Assembly: GCA_015064425.1 (NCBI GenBank)
Contig: SVSF01000064.1
Location: 1 to 9,777 of the forward strand
Origin: Oscillospiraceae bacterium
GTDB lineage: Bacteria > Bacillota_A > Clostridia > Oscillospirales > CAG-272
Direction of reading: 5' to 3'
Length of the DNA stretch: 9,777 bases
Every line of letters begins with the position of its first letter. Position 1 is the first letter of the stretch. The notes under the pieces are model-generated. The model did not search any database. It was not told the DNA's origin and worked only from the letters and a program-made list of their open reading frames with translations. A program made the translations under genes and the position numbers. This document shows, one piece after another, positions 1-4,915 of the stretch.

Positions 1-160
1 TGCCTTCTGCGTCCTTACCTTCAATAATGCCGAGGTCGTAAAGAGCGTCGATTTCATCTTCGTACTCTGTTACGTCATTGAATGCAGATACTGTTGCAAA
101 GCATCCAATAACCATAAGCATTGTGAGAGCAAGAGACAGAATTCTCTTGAAATTACTCAT
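1..160 (-). CDS. SLH-domain exported protein, N-terminal fragment (runs off left edge)
   Basis: Only the first 53 codons lie in the window; the gene continues beyond base 1. The start ATG (158-160) sits 8 nt after a GAAGGAG ribosome binding site. Residues 1-26 form a signal peptide: a short basic start (NFKR), a hydrophobic core and a VSA signal peptidase I site before FND. A lipobox-like VIGC at residues 17-20 leaves a lipoprotein reading open. The mature start, FNDVTEYEDEIDALYDLGII followed by EGKDAEG, is typical of an S-layer homology domain, which in Bacillota anchors proteins to pyruvylated secondary cell wall polymer. It is preceded by a strong promoter with a leader of about 74 nt, suggesting high expression. 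The SLH reading rests on one partial repeat; the rest of the protein cannot be seen. Confidence 0.8.
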   Translation of the reverse strand, partial: MSNFKRILSLALTMLMVIGCFATVSAFNDVTEYEDEIDALYDLGIIEGKDAEG

Positions 161-223
161 GATAATTTCTCCTTCTGTAAAATATTACATCAGGATCCTT
201 TGTGTAGCTACCCAACAGAGGAT

Positions 224-229
224 CTCCTT
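224..229 (-). promoter_or_regulatory. 5'-terminal Shine-Dalgarno-like element in the SLH-gene leader
   Basis: A perfect AAGGAG lies at 229-224 on the minus strand, about 5-10 nt from the transcription start predicted from the promoter at 241-269 and far upstream of the real RBS (about 168-175). It could be a STAB-SD, an SD-like motif near an mRNA 5' end that binds 30S subunits and protects the transcript, as known for cry3A in Bacillus thuringiensis. It could instead be the RBS of a 20-codon leader ORF starting with TTG at 215-213 and ending in TAA at 155-153, overlapping the SLH start codon. The leader also holds a possible stem pairing 219-224 with 194-199. Confidence 0.4.
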
Positions 230-240
230 GATGCATGTAC

Positions 241-269
241 AGTATACAAAAAAGTTTTTTTCATTTCAA
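241..269 (-). promoter_or_regulatory. Sigma-A promoter of the SLH gene
   Basis: On the minus strand, TTGAAA (269-264) is followed by exactly 17 nt and then TATACT (246-241). The spacer contains an A-run and a T-run. This is close to consensus and predicts a start near base 234, giving a leader of about 74 nt before the ATG at 160. Confidence 0.8.
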
Positions 270-306
270 GAGGAATGCGTGTTTTGTAACATAACTGTAA
301 TATAAG

Positions 307-345
307 AAAAATGTCGAAACACAGATCCGGTGTTTCGGCATTTTT
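307..345 (-). terminator. Rho-independent terminator of the GT8/acyltransferase operon
   Basis: The arms at 311-322 and 330-341 pair over 12 positions with a 7-nt loop. On the minus strand there is one C.A mismatch, and the hairpin is followed by TTTTT. On the plus strand the same position is a G.U pair followed by six T, so it may stop transcription both ways. It lies about 10 nt past the stop codon at 352 and separates this operon from the SLH gene. Confidence 0.8.
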
Positions 346-351
346 TAAAAA

Positions 352-891
352 TTATAGTTTTTTGTTATAAAGTCTCTGCAGCATGGGCAGATTGTTTCGC
401 AATATTGCAGCCGGCATAAGACTGAGCAGAAAGTTTACCGCTGTAACGGGAATACCTATTCCATAGATATTGCCCGCAGGCAAAAGCAATATTGATCCCC
501 CGAAGAGCGCATTGGCTACATGTATATATACGCCGTAGTTTGATTCCAGAATAAAACGGGCAAGATACTCTTTATCGTCTCTGCTTTCGAGCTTCCTTTT
601 ACTGAAGCCCGTGAAAACTCCCAGCTCGGGAACAAATGAGCTCCATCTTTTAACCGAAAGTCTGCGGTATAGACATCTTTCCCATTTTGGTGAGTGGACC
701 GTTGTCGAGACATCAAAATATTTTTCCGGGAAACGTCTTATGGCAAATGCAGTTACTGCATCAACCGCTATTACTTCCGCGGTTGCCGCAATTGACAGTC
801 CCAAATAAAATAAAAAGCTCTTTTCATTTACAAAACAGTTTGATAAGGCAATGATCAAGTTAGCTATCAGAATGACCGTTATGTAAAACAT
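352..891 (-). CDS. CrtO-like small membrane acyltransferase family protein
   Basis: This 179-residue protein has about four hydrophobic segments (roughly residues 3-21, 26-51, 124-146 and 147-165) around a polar central part. That part holds PKWE (68-71), a basic/aromatic KRW (81-83), P88, E116 and H124. The layout resembles the small family named after staphylococcal CrtO, glycosyl-4,4'-diaponeurosporenoate acyltransferase, which adds a fatty acyl chain to a sugar-linked carotenoid. No carotenoid synthesis gene is visible, so the acceptor here is probably another glycolipid or surface glycan. It is the last gene of the operon, 5 nt after the acyltransferase stop, with GAGGAG as RBS inside the end of that gene. 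The family call is from recalled motif layout; the substrate is unknown. Confidence 0.6.
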   Translation of the reverse strand: MFYITVILIANLIIALSNCFVNEKSFLFYLGLSIAATAEVIAVDAVTAFAIRRFPEKYFDVSTTVHSPKWERCLYRRLSVKRWSSFVPELGVFTGFSKRKLESRDDKEYLARFILESNYGVYIHVANALFGGSILLLPAGNIYGIGIPVTAVNFLLSLMPAAILRNNLPMLQRLYNKKL

Positions 892-896
892 CGTTT

Positions 897-1736
897 TTAC
901 TCCTCATTACCGTATTTCAGAGGAATGCCGTAAAAGTTTTCATAGCATTCTTTCCAAAGCTCAAAATTTTCCTCGCACATTCTCTTTGTATCTTCCCTCA
1001 GATTTGCTCCCTCTTTGGGATATATAGGGGGAAGTATATTAACCGTATATGCAAGGATGGGGAATCCGTCTGCGCCTATCCTGTCCGTTTCCTCCATAGT
1101 AATAAAAAAGGGCAAAACGGGAGCGCCGTTCTTTACGGCAAAGCGGAAAGCGCCTTCCTTCAGCGGGCGAGGTTTTCTGTAATTCCACCACATTCCCTGC
1201 TCGGGATATATGAGTATCTTTTCTTTTCTTTCGAGAAGCACCGATACGGCATCGGTCAACTCTTTAAGCACTTTTCTGTCGCTCCCAAGGGGCAAAGTAT
1301 TGCAATGTCTGAAGAAAAACCCGTAAAGTCCTCCAAAGGAGGTGTAGTTTCCTTCCCTTATTATTTTATAAAGCCTTCTTTTGCCCAAAGGTCTCTCGAT
1401 AGCTTTGAAAACAGCGTAATTATCAAAAGGATTGAAGTGATTTGCGGTAATTATTACGCCTCGATGAGATACGGCGCGGTAATTTTCCATTCCGTGCACC
1501 TCTTTTATAACAAGTTCTCCTTTTTTGATACATCCGTCAAAATGCCTCTTTGCCATTCTGTTGGCTATTTCGGACATTATACGGGTCGAAAGCTTTTTCC
1601 CGGTATAGTCTACCTTTCCTGCCTCAAGAGGAACCGTAGGGGGATCATCCTCAAGGTCCTTATCAAAAAGGCCTAGGCGCTCATAGTCTTCAGCTTTCTT
1701 TAACACTGCAAGTCTGCCTGCATCTTTTTCGGGCAT
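897..1736 (-). CDS. PlsC-type 1-acylglycerol-3-phosphate acyltransferase family protein
   Basis: A 279-residue acyltransferase. The catalytic motif NHFNPFD (99-105) gives the family's H-x4-D pair, H100 and D105. YPEQGMW (178-184) corresponds to the EGT/PEG motif that binds the phosphate or acyl acceptor, and APVLPFFI (205-212) is the family's last block. PlsC enzymes acylate lysophosphatidic acid at the membrane, but many relatives acylate sugars or other lipids. About 90 residues precede the HX4D motif, longer than in a minimal PlsC, and no clear transmembrane helix is visible. The start is 1 nt after the GT8 stop (TGA-T-ATG), with GAGGGGG as RBS, so translation is probably coupled. Co-transcription with a glycosyltransferase and a CrtO-like protein suggests glycolipid or surface-glycan acylation rather than bulk phospholipid synthesis. 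Confidence 0.85.
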   Translation of the reverse strand: MPEKDAGRLAVLKKAEDYERLGLFDKDLEDDPPTVPLEAGKVDYTGKKLSTRIMSEIANRMAKRHFDGCIKKGELVIKEVHGMENYRAVSHRGVIITANHFNPFDNYAVFKAIERPLGKRRLYKIIREGNYTSFGGLYGFFFRHCNTLPLGSDRKVLKELTDAVSVLLERKEKILIYPEQGMWWNYRKPRPLKEGAFRFAVKNGAPVLPFFITMEETDRIGADGFPILAYTVNILPPIYPKEGANLREDTKRMCEENFELWKECYENFYGIPLKYGNEE

Positions 1737-1737
1737 A

Positions 1738-2703
1738 TCAGCACCCCCTCACAACGTTTTCGAACATAGAATAAGCAACGGGAAGAGGCTCCTTTAAGTT
1801 TTCGGCATTTGCAGTCTCCTCCATTGCCAGCAGGGCAAGGGCATCGTACTGCTTTTTATCCCGTTCTCTTTCTTCTTCCGTATAGGCGTTTCGTTCTTCT
1901 TTCATTTGTTCATAATAAGGAGTAAGTGCGGCATATGACCAGAATACATTTTCAAAAGCAACACCGTAATATCTCCAGGGCTTAAAGTTCAGTTTGAAAT
2001 GTATAACGGAAGGAAGTCCGAGGCTCTCCGAATCCGGAAATGCAGTTTTATTCCATGTAAGCGGAAGATATTTTACCGAGCCGTTGCAAAGCACGTTCAG
2101 ATAGTCCTGATCCTGAGCCACCCTAAAGCGGAAACGGTTCATAAGCCCGACGAAAGCCCTCTCAAGTTCTGCCGAGCGCATCTGTTCAAGATCCATAAGA
2201 AGTATGCCTGCATTAAAATAGCAGTGTCTGTCTATGCCCAGAGCTTTTTCGGAATATCCTGCAAACACGGGAATATCAGTTACCACTTCATCTGTAACGG
2301 CACCCACAAGGCAGCCCTCAAGATCAATACTGTACAGTTCTCCCACGTCTTTTGTCAGCACGATATCGCAGTCAAGATAAAGGGCTTTTTTATATTCCGG
2401 GAACATATCCGCTATAAAAATTCTATAATAGGTCGCGCATGTGTAGTAGTCTCTTAAAGAGAGCTTTTCCCCTATATGAGACAGTCTTTCACTAACGTTT
2501 ACAAAATATATGGCTATATTTTCCCTTTTAAAGCTTTTGAGCCTACGTATGTTTTCTTCATCAAGACTATTTACGAGAATATGGATATTATATTGAAATC
2601 CTTCGGAAGAATTTTCTGCCAAGGATGCTATGGCTACGGAAAGATATGCCGCATAGCGGTCGTCCACGGCAAAAAATATGGGTACGGTCTTTTTCTCATT
2701 CAT
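1738..2703 (-). CDS. Glycosyltransferase family 8 protein
   Basis: A 321-residue GT8 (retaining, GT-A fold) transferase of the LPS glycosyltransferase/glycogenin-like group. The N-terminal IFFAVDDRYAAYLSVAIASL (9-28) is the nucleotide-sugar strand. LYLDCDIVL (108-116) carries the metal-binding DxD (D111, D113), YFNAGILLMDL (162-172) is the family signature, AQDQDYLN (196-203) follows, and VIHF with KPW (233-243) forms the C-terminal sugar and metal site. All expected residues are present. The last 55 or so residues are a charged tail. The donor is probably UDP-glucose or UDP-galactose by family, but the acceptor cannot be read from sequence. The ATG at 2701-2703 follows a GAAAGGAAAG RBS. It is the first intact gene of the operon, with a small broken ORF 24 nt upstream. 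A TATAAT at 2761-2756 on the minus strand with a poor -35 could be an internal promoter. Confidence 0.9.
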   Translation of the reverse strand: MNEKKTVPIFFAVDDRYAAYLSVAIASLAENSSEGFQYNIHILVNSLDEENIRRLKSFKRENIAIYFVNVSERLSHIGEKLSLRDYYTCATYYRIFIADMFPEYKKALYLDCDIVLTKDVGELYSIDLEGCLVGAVTDEVVTDIPVFAGYSEKALGIDRHCYFNAGILLMDLEQMRSAELERAFVGLMNRFRFRVAQDQDYLNVLCNGSVKYLPLTWNKTAFPDSESLGLPSVIHFKLNFKPWRYYGVAFENVFWSYAALTPYYEQMKEERNAYTEEERERDKKQYDALALLAMEETANAENLKEPLPVAYSMFENVVRGC

Positions 2704-2727
2704 AATTATCGCTTTCCTTTCAAAGAC

Positions 2728-2873
2728 TCAAGGTAACAGATGCCTTACGCTCTTTATTATACTAAGAGGAACGGCAAGAGCAAGGAACAAGCTGTAGAGA
2801 GCGCTATACTCTTTCTCTATCTCTGCAGTAGAATCTCTTTTTCTACCTCTCTACTGATGGTAGAATCCGACAT
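2728..2873 (-). pseudogene. Small membrane-peptide ORF split by a one-base frameshift
   Basis: A start ATG at 2873-2871 follows AAAAAGGG (4-nt gap). It opens a frame of 18 codons (MSDSTISREVEKEILLQR) that stops at 2819-2817. The -1 frame continues without a stop to TGA at 2730-2728 and encodes an acidic stretch (AEIEKEYSA), then a hydrophobic helix (LYSLFLALAVPLSII) and a basic tail (KSVRHLLP). Adding one A to the five-A run near 2842-2838 would join the two into a 48-residue single-pass membrane peptide. Its own promoter and RBS, and its place 24 nt ahead of the GT8 gene, argue for a real gene. It may be a true pseudogene, a sequencing error, a programmed shift (though no classic slippery heptamer is present), or chance. 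I recognise no family. Confidence 0.4.
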
Positions 2874-2900
2874 TTTTCCCTTTTTGTCGCAAAATTCCTA

Positions 2901-2930
2901 TTAATATTTTTGGTATTTATTGATTTTCAA
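2901..2930 (-). promoter_or_regulatory. Promoter of the small ORF/GT8 operon
   Basis: On the minus strand, TTGAAA (2930-2925) is followed by an 18-nt spacer and TATTAA (2906-2901). It predicts a start near 2894, about 20 nt before the ATG at 2873. Its -35 box abuts and shares base 2925 with the -35 of the divergent plus-strand promoter. Confidence 0.5.
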
Positions 2931-2948
2931 TGCGGTTTTGGATATAAT
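2920..2948 (+). promoter_or_regulatory. Sigma-A promoter of the phosphatidyltransferase gene
   Basis: TTGATT (2920-2925), a 17-nt spacer and a perfect TATAAT (2943-2948). The predicted start is near 2955, immediately before AGAAGGGAG, so the mRNA leader is very short. This makes the TTG at 2948 an unlikely translation start because it lies in the -10 box. Confidence 0.75.
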
Positions 2949-2962
2949 TGTTACAGAAGGGA

Positions 2963-3544
2963 GTGAGGCACACGTTTAAAAAGCGATTTTCAGGGCAGTT
3001 TTTACTGATACCGAACATTATCTGCTATTTCAGAATACTGCTTGTACCCGTAATGGTTTTACTTTATACAAACGGATTTCACGAATACGCTTTTCTTGCG
3101 CTTGCACTCTCCGGGCTCAGCGACGTAGTCGACGGAAAAATAGCAAGGCTTACAAATCAAGTGAGCGATTTCGGAAAGCTTATAGACCCGGTAGCGGACA
3201 AGCTTACTCAGCTTGCCCTTATGATATGTGTTACGGTAAAGCACACGGTATTTGCAATTCCCTTAGCACTCCTTGTATTGAAGGAGATCATCGTTTCCAT
3301 TATATGCATTATTGCAACGCTGAAAAGCGACAAGTTCAACAGTTCCCGTTGGTACGGAAAACTGTGCACGGTGGTGCTGTATGCTTCCATGACTCTCACC
3401 CTATTCTGGTTTGATATTCCGGAAGTCTTAGTGTATGCTCTCACAGCCGCCTGCTCCGTGATAATAATGCTTGCTATGCTTTTGTATACTCTGTTTTTTG
3501 CAAAAATACTTTTATCTTTTAAAAGCAATGAGAAAGAAATTTAA
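2963..3544 (+). CDS. pgsA: CDP-alcohol phosphatidyltransferase, probably CDP-diacylglycerol--glycerol-3-phosphate 3-phosphatidyltransferase
   Basis: A membrane enzyme of phospholipid synthesis, about 190 residues. Counting from the GTG at 2963, residues 57-79 carry the full family signature D-G-x2-A-R-x8-G-x3-D-x3-D: DGKIAR (57-62), G71, D75 and D79, which bind metal and CDP-diacylglycerol. The first helix, LLIPNIICYFRILLVPV, matches the usual PgsA start; three or four more hydrophobic segments follow. PgsA transfers phosphatidyl to glycerol-3-phosphate on the way to phosphatidylglycerol. A serine- or inositol-type relative is less likely on length and start. The start codon is unresolved: TTG at 2948 lies in the -10 box, GTG at 2963 overlaps the SD, and the best-spaced codon (8 nt after AGAAGGGAG) is an ACG at 2972. 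The gene is monocistronic, with its own terminator. Confidence 0.82.
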   Translation: MRHTFKKRFSGQFLLIPNIICYFRILLVPVMVLLYTNGFHEYAFLALALSGLSDVVDGKIARLTNQVSDFGKLIDPVADKLTQLALMICVTVKHTVFAIPLALLVLKEIIVSIICIIATLKSDKFNSSRWYGKLCTVVLYASMTLTLFWFDIPEVLVYALTAACSVIIMLAMLLYTLFFAKILLSFKSNEKEI

Positions 3545-3570
3545 AAGTCCGTCCGAAGACGGGCTTTTTT
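3545..3570 (+). terminator. Rho-independent terminator after pgsA
   Basis: Arms at 3545-3553 and 3558-3566 (9 bp including one G.U) close a CGAA tetraloop and run into TTTTTT. The hairpin begins directly after the TAA at 3542-3544. Confidence 0.92.
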
Positions 3571-3572
3571 AC

Positions 3573-3601
3573 TTGATATTGTCATTTTTTTGTGTTAGAA
3601 T
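3573..3601 (+). promoter_or_regulatory. Sigma-A promoter of the riboswitch/B12 uptake operon
   Basis: TTGATA (3573-3578), a 17-nt spacer containing a T-run, and TAGAAT (3596-3601). The predicted start, near 3608, coincides with the first base of the riboswitch closing helix (GTCGG), so the transcript begins with the aptamer. Confidence 0.8.
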
Positions 3602-3607
3602 CATTTT

Positions 3608-3821
3608 GTCGGAGAGAAGGAAACGGGTGTGAATCCCGTACGAGCCCGTCGCCGTGAGGTATTGCAAAAGCATAGCTGAAAGGCGTCCGTACTCTTATAC
3701 CGAAGCCGCAATTCGGGAAGAGGTCATTGGACTTTGTCTGAGAAGACCGAGTACGGATATACCAAGTCGAAACACTTCACCGACCAAAGTCTCAGAGCCT
3801 TATGACCGCGGGCGCCGGTCA
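3608..3821 (+). promoter_or_regulatory. Cobalamin riboswitch (aptamer plus regulatory hairpin)
   Basis: The leader of the DUF4430/ECF-S operon. GTCGG (3608-3612) pairs with CCGAC (3780-3784) to close the aptamer. ACGGG (3623-3627) pairs with CCCGT (3635-3639) around TGTGAAT. The conserved core GCCCGTCGCCGTGAG follows at 3644-3658. CCGAA/TTCGG (from 3700) with GGGAAG is the next conserved block, and AAGTCGAAACACTTCACCGAC (about 3764-3784, shown as two parts AAGTCGAAACAC and TTCACCGAC) matches the 3' B12-box region. A 9-bp helix, TCCGTACTC (3686-3694) with GAGTACGGA (3749-3757), is a peripheral extension. A hairpin at 3803-3821 (TGACCG/CGGTCA) shows CGGGC in its loop, complementary to GCCCG at 3644-3648, consistent with the L5-L13 kissing loop of this class. 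No T-tract follows, so control is probably not by intrinsic termination. Such switches normally shut genes off when B12 is present. Confidence 0.92.
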
Positions 3822-3871
3822 CGGCAGGAGCGAAAAGAATAATTTTATATTTTTAAAAGGAGAAACAAAAG

Positions 3872-4327
3872 ATGACAAATTTCAAAAGAATTTTGTCCCT
3901 CATCCTTTGTCTTGTGCTCATTGCGGCTGCAGCACTTTTCGCAACAGGTTGTACGGACAGCGGAACGGAAAAAGAAACCGAAAAGGAGACGGAGACTGAA
4001 GCTCCGAAGACCGAAGACAGCGTAACCGAGCTTGGAGAAGGAGATAAAAGCTTCAGCTTCACAGTAACTGATACCGAGGGCAAGAAAACAGAATTCCTTA
4101 TCAAAACTGACGAGAAGACCGTCGGTGACGCTCTTATAAAGCTCGAGCTTATTTCAGGTGACGAGGGAGACTACGGGCTTTACGTAAAGACTGTCAACGG
4201 AACTACTCTCGACTACGATAAAGACGGAAAGTATTGGGCGTTCTACATAAACGGTGAATACGGTATGACGGGCGTTGACCTTACCGAAATAGAAAACGGT
4301 GCTTCCTACGAGTTTAAAGCCGAATAA
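3872..4327 (+). CDS. DUF4430-domain lipoprotein, probable cobalamin-binding
   Basis: A 151-residue secreted lipoprotein. Residues 1-27 are a lipoprotein signal ending in the lipobox ATGC (24-27), so Cys27 would be lipidated on the outer face of the membrane. Residues 31-55 are a Glu/Thr/Lys-rich linker. Residues 60-151 form a DUF4430 domain: FSFTV, TVGDALIK (83-90), a central loop, YWAFYINGEYG (121-131), then GVDLTEIENGASYEF. This fold resembles the C-terminal domain of transcobalamin and intrinsic factor, which binds B12 in animals; that link is family knowledge. Together with the upstream cobalamin riboswitch and the ECF S component 4 nt downstream, it suggests surface capture of B12 or a related corrinoid. 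The RBS AAAAGGAG (3855-3862) lies 9 nt before the ATG. Its first residues nearly match those of the SLH protein (NFKRILSL). Confidence 0.85.
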   Translation: MTNFKRILSLILCLVLIAAAALFATGCTDSGTEKETEKETETEAPKTEDSVTELGEGDKSFSFTVTDTEGKKTEFLIKTDEKTVGDALIKLELISGDEGDYGLYVKTVNGTTLDYDKDGKYWAFYINGEYGMTGVDLTEIENGASYEFKAE

Positions 4328-4331
4328 GCCT

Positions 4332-4874
4332 ATGAGCAATAGCAAAAGCAGGTCAGGGCTCAGCGTAAGGGAAATATGTATTTTTGCTATGCTCGGTGCA
4401 TTGATGTATACCTCCAAGCTTGCAATGGATGCCCTGCCAAATATACACCTACTTGGGGTTTTCATATGCTCCATTACGGTCGTGTACAGAAAAAAGGCTC
4501 TGTGGCCCATATACGTGTACGTTTTTCTGTTGGGTGCCTTTTCCGGAGGCTTCACCGCATGGTGGATACCGAATCTCTACATCTGGACCGTTCTTTGGGG
4601 AGCGGTAATGCTTTTGCCTAAGAACATGCCTGCTAAGATAGCTACACCCGTTTATATGTGTGTAAGTGCTCTTCACGGCTTTTTGTTCGGAGTGCTTTAC
4701 GCACCCTTTCAGGCTTTGATATACGGTTTAAGCTTTGAGGGGATGCTGTCGTGGATAGCATACGGTTTAAGATACGACGTCACCCACGGAATATCCAATT
4801 TTTGTTTCGGTATACTGATACTTCCGTTCATCAAAATGATGAAGACCGCAAACAGGATCTCACATATAAGTTAA
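4332..4874 (+). CDS. ECF transporter S component, probably for cobalamin
   Basis: A 180-residue integral membrane protein with about six hydrophobic segments, the usual size of a substrate-binding S component of energy-coupling-factor transporters. An AxxxA motif (A19-M-L-G-A23) in the first helix is the contact used to dock on EcfT. No ATPase or EcfT gene is adjacent, as expected for group II systems whose energising module is encoded elsewhere and shared. The cobalamin riboswitch and the DUF4430 lipoprotein indicate B12 or a corrinoid precursor, analogous to CbrT of Lactobacillus; the substrate is inferred from context only. I chose the ATG at 4332, 4 nt after the preceding stop; an in-frame ATG at 4299 would overlap the lipoprotein gene. 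The SD is weak, so translation is probably coupled to the upstream gene. Confidence 0.83.
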   Translation: MSNSKSRSGLSVREICIFAMLGALMYTSKLAMDALPNIHLLGVFICSITVVYRKKALWPIYVYVFLLGAFSGGFTAWWIPNLYIWTVLWGAVMLLPKNMPAKIATPVYMCVSALHGFLFGVLYAPFQALIYGLSFEGMLSWIAYGLRYDVTHGISNFCFGILILPFIKMMKTANRISHIS

Positions 4875-4915
4875 AAAAGCGGAATACTCGAATTTGAGTA
4901 TTCCGCAATTTTTAT
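4873..4915. terminator. Bidirectional Rho-independent terminator
   Basis: A perfect 11-bp stem, GCGGAATACTC (4879-4889) with GAGTATTCCGC (4896-4906), and a 6-nt loop. It is flanked by AAAAAA (4873-4878) on one side and AATTTTTATTT on the other. It sits between the convergent ECF-S gene (plus) and the GT2 gene (minus) and can end both; the GT2 stop codon lies within its 3' flank. Confidence 0.93.

Noticed and set aside
78..305. 75-codon plus-strand ORF
   Set aside because: It runs antisense through the SLH gene start, its leader and its promoter, and has no protein-like character.
1999..2457. 152-codon plus-strand ORF inside the GT8 gene
   Set aside because: Antisense to a gene with all GT8 motifs intact; Cys/His/Lys-rich product with no RBS.
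2948..2962. TTG at 2948 as the pgsA start
   Set aside because: It overlaps the last base of a perfect TATAAT with a well-spaced -35, so it would not be in the mRNA from that promoter; the SD lies downstream of it.
3803..3821. Hairpin as an intrinsic terminator of the riboswitch
   Set aside because: A 6-bp stem with no following T-tract; its loop complementarity to the aptamer fits the regulatory kissing hairpin better.
3654..3999. Two 62-65 codon plus-strand ORFs across the riboswitch
   Set aside because: They lie over structured riboswitch RNA and the lipoprotein gene in another frame; no RBS and no family likeness.
4299..4331. Upstream ATG extending the ECF S component by 11 residues
   Set aside because: It would overlap the lipoprotein gene, adds a polar Pro-rich leader and has no better RBS; the ATG at 4332 sits 4 nt after the lipoprotein stop.
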